Assembly: GCA_037447655.1 (NCBI GenBank)
Contig: JBBHKE010003123.1
Location: 124,001 to 188,000 of the forward strand
DNA length: 64,000 bases
DNA from: Zygnema cylindricum
Taxonomy: Eukaryota; Streptophyta; Zygnematophyceae; Zygnematales; Zygnemataceae
Direction of reading: 5' to 3'
Shown: piece by piece, positions 35,083-45,814 of the stretch
Position numbering within the stretch: the stretch's first letter is position 1
How the letters are laid out: each line of letters starts with the position of its first letter
Program-made: the position numbers and the translations under genes
The notes under the pieces: generated by a model
Seen by the model: the letters and a program-made list of their open reading frames with translations, nothing else
Told to the model about the DNA's origin: nothing
Databases searched by the model: none

Positions 35083-36388
35083 TGTTGATATTTATGTATT
35101 TTCTAGGTCTGTTTTAGGATAGAAAAGTAGTAAAGGCAGTCTGCCTCTAACCTCCTTCTCCAAGCCCCCACACTTGTTGTAGTCACTGAAGGCTAGAGAG
35201 GGAGCTACAGCCATGGCTGCCTAAGCTCTTCAGAGAGACAAGAATAGACTATAGGTATATTTACTAAAAAGGTATTTGACGGACCCAGGAATTGATTCTG
35301 GTACCTAACGTCCGTCAAACACGTAGCCGTTAGCTTTGTCCATTTAGTCTAGGACTAGTGCTAGGACGTATAGGGTTTGATAAATATCTAAATAGTTATA
35401 AGCAGGGTATTCCATTTAACTGGGTTACGGTATATAGGGCATAGAAACAGTTGTACTTTTAGTACCGGACGAAACAAATAGTACACACATTTGTTTCGAC
35501 GGTCCGTATAAATTGCCGAAATAAATCGGACGGCGGTGATTAGCGCCGGCGACGCGAAAGGATAATTTGGCGGTTTGCGGACGTCACTACACCGGATGAC
35601 ACGTGGCGACATCTTACAGGCTGCAGAATCTCCGGATCGGAACACAACAAATCCGGATGTGACAAATGTCACATTATGGCAATATCGTACACTCTCCGTA
35701 CATAAAGTACACCATCACCTATACTTTCCTGTACGGTACCGTTTTTCTGACATGGCATGACCTGGCGCGACGTCGATAGATAAGATTTGGAAGTAGGAAT
35801 TCCAGGGATTAGAAGAGCGAATCCGGATAGGACATGTGTTGACTTTTTAGCCATGTCGTACGATGGCCGTACACATGGTACAGCGGTACCTGTACCTTTA
35901 TGTACTATACAGTGATATGATTGGTCCGTACCTCAAAAATAGAGGGTTTAGAGAGGGGTTTAGGACTTAGAATATTTTGTGGTAGGTAGTTGCCTGTCTC
36001 GGAGAGCACCTTGTATAAATGGCAAACTTTGGCCAGCCATTACTATCAACTCAGTTGACCAAATTCAGTGATTCTTTTTGCTTCAGACTCAGGGGAGTCC
36101 ACGCTACACAGGGGTATAGTCGGTCAGAGTGTTTGCCATCCAGGGTGGCTGCATTTCTAAGGGAAAGTCAAAGTGGGTTAATGTGTCCAAATCTCATATT
36201 CTAACTTTGCATTCTGTGGTGGAACTGAGCACACAGAAAGACTTATTTCACAGGGGTGAAGTTGTAATGCGGTTCTGATTGTCAAGGGGTCAATCATTTG
36301 GTTTTATATAAACTTGGAGTCGGCACTATCTAGATTAGCTTTTTTTGATCTACGAACTCTGTGTGGCAATGGAGCCCATAGAATTACA
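35083..36388 (+). repeat. Copia-C 5' LTR
   Basis: 1306 bp, TGTTGATATTTATG...GAATTACA. It has a conserved hairpin-forming block near the start (35,130-35,220), an antisense tRNA-like block (about 35,270-35,370), GTACG-rich U3, and a TATATAAA (36,305-36,312) only 57 bp before the gag ATG. That placement implies a very short transcribed leader. The gag ATG at 36,369 lies in the last 20 bp. Confidence 0.9.
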
Positions 36389-37109
36389 GGTTATGGGCCC
36401 ACCATCTAGGGTGCCCATGTTCGATGGAACAGACTTCACTTATTGGGAGTTTACAATGGAGGGATTTCTTTTCGAGAAGCACTTATGGGGAATTGTTTTG
36501 GAACAAGTGAGGTGTCCGCCACCGGGCTTTGGAGGAGCTTACTATGGAGAATCATCTTGGGCTGCCAAAAAAACCAACCGGAGTTCACATGCAACGGAAG
36601 GTGAAGGGAAAATCATTACCGTGGAAGGGGAAATAGGGGAGAAGGATAAAGGGACACCTATGGTGAGGGGAGCTAGGCTCTCAGCCACGGTTCCACTTGT
36701 GCGGGTTATAACTGAACCAAAAATTGAAGAAAATGATAGGAAAATTTGGGAATATAAAAACACTATAGCAAAACATCTCATACTTAGATATGTGTCTAAG
36801 TCCATAGATATCACTTTTTTGAATCTAACCAAGTCTTCGGAAATTTGGGAAACACTAATTCAGATTTATAAGAGTGAGACTACACAGATGCAGCAGTTAG
36901 TAAAACAAGATATAGAGGCCTATGCTTATAAAGGCGGTAGCATGATAGAGTTTGGCAATGATATTGTTGCGTTATATGTTGAGCTTGCTAGTGCGGGATA
37001 TGTAGAATCTGAGGAGAGAAAGATTAATACACTAATCATTAAACTCCCATATGAGTACGAAGACATCATTTACCTTATGCAGGGAATGGATGGATCCTCA
37101 TGGACTTAG
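36369..37109 (+). CDS. Copia-C Gag (capsid) ORF
   Basis: An open 246-residue frame starting MEPIELQVMGPPSRVPMF, with the first six codons in the LTR and the next ones in the primer site. It has FTYWEFTMEGFLFEKHLWGI, an acidic linker, and then the UBN2-type gag core with LTKSSEIWETLIQIYKSET and VKQDIEAYAYKGGSMIEFGN. It would form the particle that packages the RNA. ATG 36,369 is chosen because the upstream in-frame codons have no ATG. It ends just before a second frame that continues to the zinc knuckle. Confidence 0.8.
   Translation: MEPIELQVMGPPSRVPMFDGTDFTYWEFTMEGFLFEKHLWGIVLEQVRCPPPGFGGAYYGESSWAAKKTNRSSHATEGEGKIITVEGEIGEKDKGTPMVRGARLSATVPLVRVITEPKIEENDRKIWEYKNTIAKHLILRYVSKSIDITFLNLTKSSEIWETLIQIYKSETTQMQQLVKQDIEAYAYKGGSMIEFGNDIVALYVELASAGYVESEERKINTLIIKLPYEYEDIIYLMQGMDGSSWT
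36389..36403 (+). promoter_or_regulatory. Copia-C primer-binding site, perfect half initiator tRNA-Met match
   Basis: GGTTATGGGCCCACC abuts the LTR with no gap. It is the exact reverse complement of the conserved plant initiator tRNA-Met anticodon arm and loop. It is also in frame in gag, encoding the end of LQVMGPP. Drosophila copia and yeast Ty5 are the established cases of this internal (half-tRNA) priming. Confidence 0.8.
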
Positions 37110-38256
37110 AGCAATACACTGGGGATAATACTTGTGAGGGAAAGCACTTTGGAGCTTCGTAGGGGAAGTGACAAGGGGACTGCATTCACAGCTGGTGGTT
37201 ATTGGCGGAAGCGTGATGTGAAGAACGGCGGTGACGAGCGGAAGCGTGATGAGAGGAAAAAAGACAAAGGTAAACCTTATCTAAACTTCGGTGGAAGGAG
37301 AGGGAGAGGAAAAGAAAGGGGAACTTTGAAAAAAGGGGGTTTGCTTTGCTTGTAGGAAACCGGGTCACTATATGGAGGAGTGTCCTTGTTTGGAAATACT
37401 TAGAAGTTGGTACGTGAATGAGGAGGAAGAAGGGGAAGAGGAGAAAGAGGATAAAGAAATCATGGAGCTTCTTCACATTGGTAGAATGGAGAAGAGAGAG
37501 AAGTACACAGAAATTCCACGAAGGCAACAGTGTGCTTTTGGAGGTATAAGGGAAGTAAAGAGAGAGGAGGTACTTGAGGATGTCGAGGAGTGTAGAGTGA
37601 ATGACGTAGAAATGAGAAAGTCAGATCTAGGATCCATAAGTGAAAATGGGAAAGATAAAATTAATGAGGATAATTTTATAGATATTTTAAAAACTGAAAA
37701 CTGGTCGGAAAGGGAGACTTCAACGAATTCCGAGGAAAGGGGAGAAGTGAAACTAGAAGGGGTTTTAAAGGATAGGGAAGAAGAGAAATATGTAATGAAA
37801 GGTTTAGGGGAAGAGAAATATTTATTGGGAATAAATTTAGAAAGTGTGGATGGAAAGATCTCCATGGGAAGAGTGAGGAAAGTTCAATTTTTTGGGGTAA
37901 TGGGTTTGACATCACAAAAAGAAGTGATGATGAAGGTGTGCCTGTAAATGGGTTATCTCCTGGGTGTATGTTGCAGATTGGAGATGGGGCTGGTTGTTTG
38001 GATCGCAAGAGGGAAATCGGTTTGTGTGTGGATGGAAAAGTGATGAGGTGGATAAAATCTTTGCTCGGATTTATGAAAAGTGGGATGTTAAATAAACTGT
38101 GTGATGCAATTATTATTTTGATTCATCGAATGCATCGTGTTAAATACGAGAGTATTTTCTTATATTTTATGAAAGGAAAAAGAAAAAGGAAAAAGAAAAA
38201 AGAAAAAGGGAGGGGATGTTTGTTTATTTGTTTGTGGGAGTTGAAAGGAAAATAGA
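37110..38256 (+). pseudogene. Copia-C post-gag region: zinc knuckle, acidic ORF and pol tail remnant
   Basis: A CX2CX4HX4C zinc knuckle (CFACRKPGHYMEEC, 37,342-37,383) is one base out of frame after the A6G5 run at 37,329-37,339. The following open frame to 37,947 is Glu/Lys-rich and includes IPRRQQCAFGG, matching the gag-protease junction of the other copias, but the protease is missing. From 37,938 another frame resembles the degenerate RNase H tail (MRWIKSLLGFMKSG). An internal deletion therefore joined gag to the pol end. Confidence 0.65.
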
Positions 38257-38273
38257 CTAGAAAATAAGGGGAG

Positions 38274-39578
38274 TGATGATACTTATGTATTTTCTAGGTC
38301 TGTTTTAGGATAGAAAAGTAGTAAAGGCAGTCTGCCTCTAACCTCCTTCTCCAAGCCCCCACACTTGTTGTAGTCACTGAAGGCTGGAGAGGGAGCTATA
38401 GCCATGGCTGCCTAAGCTCTCCAGAGAGACAAAAATAGACTATAGGTATATTTACTAAAAAGGTATTTGACGAACCCAAGAATTGATCCTGGTACCTACC
38501 GTCCGTCAAACACGTAGCCGTTAGCTTTGTCCATTTAGTCTAGGATTAGTGCTAGGACGTATAGGGTTTGATAAATATCTAAATAGTTCTAGGCAGGGTA
38601 TTCCATTTAACTGAGTTACGGTATATAGGGCATAGAAACAGTTGTACTTTTAGTACCGGACGAAACAAATAGTACGGACATTTGTTTCGACGGTCCGTAT
38701 GAAATGCCGAAATAAATCGGACGGCTGTGATTAGCGCCGGCTACGCGAAAGGATAATTTGGCGGTTTGCGGACGTCACTACTCCGGATAACACGTGGCGA
38801 CATCTTACAGGCTGCGGAATCTCCGGAACGGAACACAACAAATTCGGATGTGACAAATGTCACATTATGGCAATATCGTACACTCTCCGTACATAAAGTA
38901 CACCATCACCTATACTTTCCTGTACGGTACCGTTTTTCTGACGTGGCATGACCTGGCGCGACGTGGAGAGATAAGATTTGGATGTAGGAATTCCGGGGAT
39001 TAGAAGAGCGAATCCGGATAGGACATGTGTTGACTTTTTAGCCATGTCGTACGATGGCCGTACACATGGTACACCGGTACCTCTACCTTTATGTACTATA
39101 CAGTAATATGATTGGTCCGTACCTCAGAAATAGAGGGTTTAGAGAGGGGTTTAGGACTTAGAATATTTCTGGTAGGTAGTTGCCTGTCTCGGAGAGCACC
39201 TTCTATAAATGGCAAACTTTGGCCAGCCATAACTCTCAACTCAGTTGACCGAATTCAGTGATTCTTTTTGCTGCAGACTCACGGGGGTCCAAGCTACACA
39301 GAGGTATAGTCGGTCAGAGTGTTTGCCTTCCATGGTGGCTGTATTTCTAAGGGAAAGTCAAAGTGGGTGAATGTGTCCAAATCTCATATTCTAACTTTGC
39401 ATTCTGTGGTGGAACTGAGCACACAAAAAGTCTTATTTCACAGGGGTGAAGCAGTAATGGGGTTGTGATTGTCAAGGGGTCAATCATTTGGGTTTATATA
39501 AACTTGGAGTCGGCACTATCTAGATTAACTTCTTTTGATCTGCGAATTCTGTGTGGCAATGGAGCCCATAGAATTACA
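38274..39578 (+). repeat. Copia-C 3' LTR
   Basis: 1305 bp, TGATGATACTTATG...GAATTACA after AATAAGGGGAG and before CGTAA. Nearly identical to 35,083-36,388, including the TATATAAA (39,495-39,502). Confidence 0.9.
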
Positions 39579-39583
39579 CGTAA

Positions 39584-40740
39584 CACTTCTAAACCTCCAA
39601 CGCATTAATGATTGCTATTATTTCCTTCTCATGCGGTGCCCAATTAAGTTCCTTTGCCTTTAATTTCCGATTGTCGTAGGCAATGGGTAGTAGGCCTCTT
39701 CCGTGATCTTGCATAAGAATCGCTTCAATAGCCGTATCGTAGGCATTAGAAGTTATCGTCCAAGGTAACTCGGGGACAAGGGACAACTAACACAGGGAAG
39801 GTAACCAACCGCTCCTTTAGCGTGTTGAAAGCTGCCTCTTGCGCCACTTTCCACTCATAGAGCACGTTATTTTTAAGGAGATTTGTGAGGGGTGAAGCAA
39901 TTTTTGAAAAGCCTTTCACAAATCGTTGATAGTAGGATCATAACACCAAAAAGCCCCTCAACTCTGTGACGTTTTTAGGCTGCGACCACTCCTCGACTGC
40001 CCTGGTTTTGTTGGGGTCCAGTGTGATTCCACCCGGACTCACCACATGACCCAAAAACTCAATTTAATCTTTCAAAAATTCACATTTACTCATCTTAGCG
40101 TACAAGTTTTTTTCCCTAAGGACTTGTAAGACAGTTTGCAGGTGCTTGACGTGGTCCTCTAACGTCTTCCTATGCACCAAGATGTCGTAAAATAAGACTA
40201 TTACGTACGCGTCCAAATATTGTCGGAAAATGGAGTTCATCAAGTGCATAAAGGTAGTCGGGGCATTAGTCAATCCGAATGGCATAACCAGAAATTGGAA
40301 ATTACTGTACCGCATCCTGAATGCAATCTTTTCCACATCCTCCTCCGTAATTCTAATTTGGTGGTAACCACTTCGTAAGTCTATCTTAGGAAAATCTTTA
40401 GCACCTCTTAATTTGTCCAACAATTTGTGTATCCTCGGTAGTGGGTACGCGTTTTTGACCGTCAACTTATTTGACGTTCGGTAGTCCACACACATACGTA
40501 AGCCTCAAACTTTCTTGTTCACGAAAAGGACAGGGGCTCCATATGGCGACTTGCTCGGCTCGATTGCTACGGCCTCGACTTCCTTCGAAAGTTATTTTTT
40601 GAGTTCGTCCAACTCGGTGTAACTCATCTTATACATCCGATTCGCCAAGGGCATAGCTCCGAGAACAAGCTCGATCTTGTGGTCTATGTCGCGTTTTGGA
40701 GGTAACCCATCTGGAAGATTTGAGGGAAATACATCAATAT
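39584..40740 (-). pseudogene. Gypsy-1 reverse transcriptase and start of RNase H
   Basis: On the minus strand, RT begins near 40,740 (LPPKRDIDHKIELVLGAMPL). It continues through [20 protein letters not shown] and [15 protein letters not shown] (first catalytic Asp), then [20 protein letters not shown]. The active-site motif reads VLFYDILV where F-x-DD is expected, so one catalytic Asp is replaced by Tyr. RNase H begins with TITSNAYDTAIEAILMQDHG (39,760) and ends at the copia-C insertion. Stops separate the parts. Confidence 0.85.
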
Positions 40741-41196
40741 ACTCATCAAGAAGCTTTGCAACGACCTCCGAGGCCTCTACGGAAGTCTTGCTATGTCGTC
40801 ACCTCATTTGGAGTCGAAGTCGCGGTTTTTCATTATCCATTCCTCTAGAATCCCCTCTTTTACTTCCTCTATTGGTCGTATGACCGCCATCTTCAGTGTC
40901 TCCCCTTTCTTGAGTGCCCTCTTAAGTTGTAAGGCCGAAAGCAGGCGTCCCTCCTCCAACTCCGTACCAACCGCTCCCGCATTTACCTCAAACTCTTTTT
41001 CGCCTTTCCGCACCCTCATGTTGTTGTTTCTCCAATCGATCGTCGAATTCCACTTCTATAGCCATGGTTTCCCCAAGATCACCTCATGATCCCCAAGAGG
41101 TAAGACGTGAAGCGTTTCGTACCACTGAAATTTTCCCATGCCGACACGTAACCGTGGGGTACGATGGTTGATAGAGAGAGAACTCCCATCGGCCAA

Positions 41197-42205
41197 TTAA
41201 ACCGATTGGTGATCTGGAACAACTATCAGAGGAAGCTTCAACTTCTTTGCCGTGTCCTCATTGATGAAGTTCCTTGATGCACTAGAGTCCACCATGAAGT
41301 TAACTGCGCTTTTCCCAATCTTGCCTTGAAAGGTCAAAGGTTCTCCACCATCACCAGTTAAGCTGATGACATTAAGCTTGCCCTTTTTAGGACCATTCCG
41401 TTTCGGGCATTCTCTAGCCATATGGTCCAGGGAACCACACTGGAAGCACAATCCGTTTTTCCTCCTCCGTTGGAGCTCATCGGGGGACAAGTCCTTGGTC
41501 TTGGCTTTGGTGGCCTTCTTGTTCCTCTTAATTGTGTTGACCATGTCCTTGTCCTCCTTAATCCCTCGGAACCCTATTGGAGTCAGACCATCGTCCCTTC
41601 GACCCCCTCCGCTACTACCCAATCCGAAATGGTAAGATCTACGTAGAGTGAAGTCTACCGAATCAGTCCGTTCCACAAACAGGATGATTGTCGAGAGATT
41701 AGGAGCTGTCGTTTCGCGAGCGAGCCACTTTTCTACATCCCTCCAAATGGGGGCTGAAACTCTGAGACCTCCATAAGTCCTCAGAGTGGACAGCTTCCAA
41801 GAAGCCTCTAGGATAATCCTGACCCCTTTGTGTTTAAGCAAAAATAACTGCCACCCTGGCAGACAAAAACACTGACCAACTTCACCCCTGTGAAGACAAG
41901 ACTCCCCTGAGTCGATAGCAAAAAGAATCTCTGAATTTGCTCCCCTGAGCAGTAAGTTATGGAGGGTCAACGAAGTAGCTAAATAACTAAAATTCACTCA
42001 ACGGGTACTCCCTCGTTTTCCACCATCGCCCTCCACCATGCTCTACTGCCCTTTTTAGGAGACCACCCGCGTAGTTAACCTTCTCGTGATCAAAGAGACC
42101 AGGAAAATTCTCAAGGTAATTCGCTATTGAAAACAGCCACGCATCGCGATTCTTGTGTCTGGCCATGTGAAACTCGTCGGGAAGTCTTAACTTTGGTCTC
42201 CTCAA
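41197..42205 (-). pseudogene. Gypsy-1 Gag, zinc knuckle and protease
   Basis: The minus strand starts in a gag segment (HKNRDAWLFSIANYLENFPG, GLLKRAVEHGGGRWWKT). It is interrupted by a copia LTR fragment (41,755-41,970) and resumes with IWRDVEKWLARETTAPNLS. The zinc knuckle CFQCGSLDHMAREC is at 41,448-41,407. The aspartic protease reads VNFMVDSSASRNFI, where the usual Gly of DSGAS is Ser. The linker towards RT continues to about 40,750. Confidence 0.75.
41755..41970 (-). repeat. 216-bp copia LTR 3'-end fragment in gypsy-1 gag
   Basis: Reverse complement of the copia-B LTR end (46,650-46,870), starting TGAAACTCTGAGACC and ending ...GGAGGGTCAA. The rest of the LTR is missing, and no duplication is recognisable. 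It reads in frame with its neighbours for a stretch, which can mislead gene callers. Confidence 0.8.
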
Positions 42206-42378
42206 TCTCTCTCCGCGCTCCCATGAGTTCTTTCACAAAGACGAGACTCTAAGGTTGCAACAATGTCCCTCAGGTGAGCGTTATGTAATCTGAAATTCTC
42301 CAATTCACGAAGAACTCGCTCCAACATATCAGATGAGGATACGCTGTGGCCTTCCATGTTGTCGATTCACGAAGGAAG

Positions 42379-42390
42379 GCTTTGATACCA
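42379..42390 (-). promoter_or_regulatory. Gypsy-1 primer-binding site
   Basis: TGGTATCAAAGC on the minus strand, one base from the LTR end. It is complementary, with one difference, to the 3' end of plant initiator tRNA-Met (usual site TGGTATCAGAGC). This is conventional 3'-end priming, in contrast with the copia elements here. Confidence 0.8.
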
Positions 42391-42391
42391 A

Positions 42392-42865
42392 TGAAAAAGG
42401 ACAAAATGATAACACCACGTTGGTAATGCAGAGCGGAATAATCCCAAAGATTCACTCGTAGCAATAGCAGGGATACACGGCATACTCAGTAAGAATTGAG
42501 ACTTTATTAATAAGGAAGAGATAACAAGATTGAATGCTTGTTGTAGAAGTCTGCTACCAAAAAGAGTTGCCTTTTACTTGGCCTACTTGACTATTAATAC
42601 TAGCTAGCTGCTAAGCAACCAAGTACGACACTTATGTACACGTGGACCTTCTCCGCAACTGATACTTATCCAACTCATATTCTAGAACAACACAGATTAA
42701 TCTTCAATCTGTTGCGTTGTTATACTTCCACGATGCGTTGCTCTGCCACTATACTAGATTACTATGCTGCGCTCGTTTGACATCGCAGTTGCGTTGCTCT
42801 GCTATCGCAACTGTAGCAGCCTTTCTACTCTGCTCCAAAGTGCTCAATTTTGTAACCCTGTTACA
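42392..42865 (-). repeat. Gypsy-1 5' LTR
   Basis: 474 bp; plus strand TGAAAAAGGAC...CTGTTACA. It aligns throughout with 12,471-12,953. The outer flank ACTTT (42,866-42,870) matches ATTTT at the other end in 4 of 5 bases. Confidence 0.85.
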
Positions 42866-43463
42866 ACTTTTTACAGCTTCACCATTTATCTATCATTGCC
42901 TTGGTCTAGCTAGGCTAGAGTTTACGCTCCGTTGAACATGCTTTTACCTGTTTCAATCATTGATTAGCTAGGACTCAAACTAACCAATGTAAAAAGGTGT
43001 GAAATCTTTGACTAACTATGTAGCATGTCTAACCAATAAAATGCTACCTTTCACTACGTAACATTTACATGCAAAAGCGCGCGGGAATTCAAACGCGACT
43101 TCAGACGTTCGCACCTCATAAATTTCACACCATAAACTACCTACATAATTACCAAATTTGACTTGTGACGTTTCTTACTATAAATCGTACGAAACGAAAA
43201 ATGATGCATGCCAGACGACTATTAGTTCTTTATCGAACGTACGCCGGAAATTTCAATACTAATTTGACCTTTAACCCGCTATAACGAACACTTGTTTGCC
43301 ATTTTGACCTCGCGTCGTCGCCTAAATACACCAATCAGTATAACTTTTAAAATACAACTCTAAATCGTGCGATTTTTTGCAAATGTCTACCAAATTTATA
43401 AATCTATATTCGTGACACTTAAATACCCATTTAGGAATATTTTAATCCTTTATTACTTTTACA
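42866..43463 (-). repeat. Gypsy-2 3' LTR, right fragment
   Basis: Continues the LTR broken at 12,470. It aligns with about 55,865-56,449 and ends CTTTATTACTTTTACA. The internal purine-rich AAAAATGGGATGA (minus sense, 43,464 onward) is the polypurine tract candidate. Confidence 0.85.
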
Positions 43464-45809
43464 TCATCCCATTTTTATCTTTAAATGATCTCAATTAAAA
43501 CACATTTCACTCTTAAGGTGGTACTTCTATATTATTATTCTTTCAACATCTTTGCAAAAACTAAAAAATTTTGTCCTCTAAGGTCAACTTATCACCTGGT
43601 CTTCCTAGATAATGCACTTGCTTGAATATAGTATTCTCGACCCTAAACCGTTGATAAACCTACTCTATTACCCCTCTGTGAACCTAAAGTTTTATAGTTA
43701 TTAAGGGATCCTATTCCAATTCTTCTTCAGTTGGTGGAAAATTTGTTGGTTTCAATTGACATGTATCACTGGATGGATTTTTGTTTAAGGCAAAAATTCC
43801 AATTTGGCATAAACTGATGATATCCTCTCAATTACAATTAATGGTCCGATGTATTTTGCAGCATATTTCTCTGTAGGATGTGATTGTCCCTCGATCTTAC
43901 ACCTGTAATGCGTTGTTCAAAGCTAAGCTCTGTAACCTATGCTTACCACCCTATCACCCGATTTGCGTTAGCATTTAATTATTGTCTCCTCTATACTTCC
44001 ATTAATGCATCCCGCCTGTTTTCCAAACTGTTTAAATGTGTTCCAAAAACTTTGTTCCAATACCTCTATTCCCTTGAGTGACCCTTGATATTAAATCTAA
44101 TGCTTCTCTAGGTTGGGATCTGTTTGCAACTTCAAACGGTGAGAAACCTTTACCGGCATGTCTACATGGATTTTATGCAAATTCCTTTAACGGCGGTTTA
44201 GCTTCATATGTGTTCTGAACTCCACTACACCCAGTCCTAAGCATTTATTCTAACGTACAATTAAATTTTTGTGTATGCCCATTGTTTGAGGATGATAAGA
44301 GGTACTCATTTTTAATTCCATGGCTAAATTTTGTTGAAATTCTTTCCAAAATGCAGAGGTAAATTTAGAATCATTGTCATTTACTATAGATAGAGGAACT
44401 TCGTGATGCCTAACCACCTTTTTAAAGTATAACTTTGCAATATCTACAACTGAGTTAGTAGTTTGGCAAGTGATAAAGATTGCCATTTTATTGAACCTAT
44501 CGACTACGACCACGATATTGTAATTTTTTTTAGACATAGCTGGCAACCTGGCAATAAAATCCATATTGACAGACTCCTATGGTTTTCGGGTTATCTAAAG
44601 GTTTTATGAGAACTCTAGGATTTTGGTGATTAGGTTTATTCTGTTGGCACAAAACGCATCTTTCCATATATTTAGACGTATGTTTTTCCATTCCTAGCCA
44701 AACTCTACTCTGCAACCAAGTAAGAGTTTTATCTCGCCCTAGATATCCTAAATGATCATGGGCTTCTAGTTAAAGCTACTTTTTTAAGTCTCCCACTTCT
44801 AAAATGCATAACGTATCTCTTGTTTGCAAATACAGTTAATCCTCCTCTATTTTAAAGTTTCTAACATGCATCTCATTCAATGTGTCAGATATTCCTCCGT
44901 TAAGATACTTGAAATTACAGCAAAGTAAGGATCCTTACTGTAACCATTTTAACAACATCTATAAACACTTTATTGTGAACCATTACAGTTATTTCAAATT
45001 ATTTGCTCAAAGGATCTGCTACTGCATTTGTCTTTCTAAGAATATGTTTGACGTTAAATTTAAAATATGACTATTTTTGCATCCACCTAACTTGTCTACT
45101 TGTCATTATCTGTGCATCACTTAGTCTTTGTATATAAAAAATTGATTTATTGTCACGATGAAGCGTGAATTATTTATTATGCAAATAGCAACGCCATTTC
45201 ACTAATGCATGAACAATTGCAAGTAATTCTTTTTTTTGTGTTGGGTAATTCTTTTCAACATCATTGAATTTTCAAGACCCAAAAGCAATAGGATGAAAAT
45301 ATTTGCCAACTTTTTTACTTATCACTGCACCTAAACCTTTATCAGATGCATCTGTAGTGATTAAAACTTCAAACTCTCTAACCGCATCAGTATACACCAA
45401 TGTAGGGGCACAAGTCAACTTTCATTTTAATTCTTCAAAAACTCTCTTTTGATCAGCTCCCCACCCAAACAACTCCTTCTTCTGTAGTAAATTCGTCAAA
45501 GGTGAGGCAATCATACTGAAGTTCCTGATAAATTTTCTATAATAAGTGGCCAATCCCAAAAATGATCTAACTTTTGTAACATTAGTGGGTTGCTTCCAAT
45601 TTTGGATTGCAATAATTTTTTATATATCTGTTTTAACACCTTTCCCACTAACTATATGTTGTAAAAATAATTGTTCATTTTTACAAAAACAAGATTTTTA
45701 CAATTTTCCACACAATTTTCTTTCTCTTAACCTTTCCTACACTTTTATTAAATGAGTTTAATGTTGTTCCTTAAATTCACTATAGATGAATATGTCATCT
45801 ATAAACACT
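43464..45809 (-). pseudogene. Gypsy-2 RNase H and integrase
   Basis: From the copia-B insertion downward on the minus strand: the RT active site as VFIDDIFIYSEFKEQH (with a stop just before it), the RNase H region (45.45-45.1 kb), the integrase zinc finger remnant (ERCVLCQQNKPNHQNPRVLI, 44.65 kb) and the integrase core. The core has MDFIARLPAMSKKNYNIVVV, VVDRFNKMAIF and IVNDNDSKFTSAFWKEF; the Glu-containing motif after STSYHPQTMG is altered. Further C-terminal sequence is degenerate down to 43.5 kb. No chromodomain is visible. Non-functional. Confidence 0.8.
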
Positions 45810-45814
45810 TAAAC

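Larger units (their letters stand above)
35083..39578 (+). mobile_element. Copia-C: gag-only non-autonomous copia element
   Basis: 4496-bp element with perfect CGTAA duplications (35,078-35,082; 39,579-39,583). LTRs 35,083-36,388 and 38,274-39,578 differ by only scattered substitutions, so it is a recent insertion. The interior is only 1.9 kb: a complete gag, a zinc knuckle, an acidic extension and a remnant of the RNase H end, with no protease, integrase or RT. The primer site (36,389-36,403) and purine tract AATAAGGGGAG (38,263-38,273) are intact, so autonomous relatives could supply enzymes. It interrupts gypsy-1 between RNase H and integrase. Confidence 0.9.
12471..42865 (-). mobile_element. 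Gypsy-1: chromodomain Ty3/gypsy element inserted in the gypsy-2 LTR
   Basis: Minus-strand element with LTRs at 42,392-42,865 (5') and 12,471-12,953 (3'). The primer-binding site TGGTATCAAAGC lies one base inside the 5' LTR. Gag, zinc knuckle, protease, RT, RNase H, integrase and chromodomain follow in order (42.2 to 33.4 kb), and an extra ORF (13.0-14.5 kb) lies between pol and the 3' LTR. It is interrupted by copia-C at 35,083-39,578 and by the copia tandem at 14,713-33,365. Without these it would be about 7.2 kb. Chromodomain integrases define the chromovirus branch of plant gypsy elements. Confidence 0.85.
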
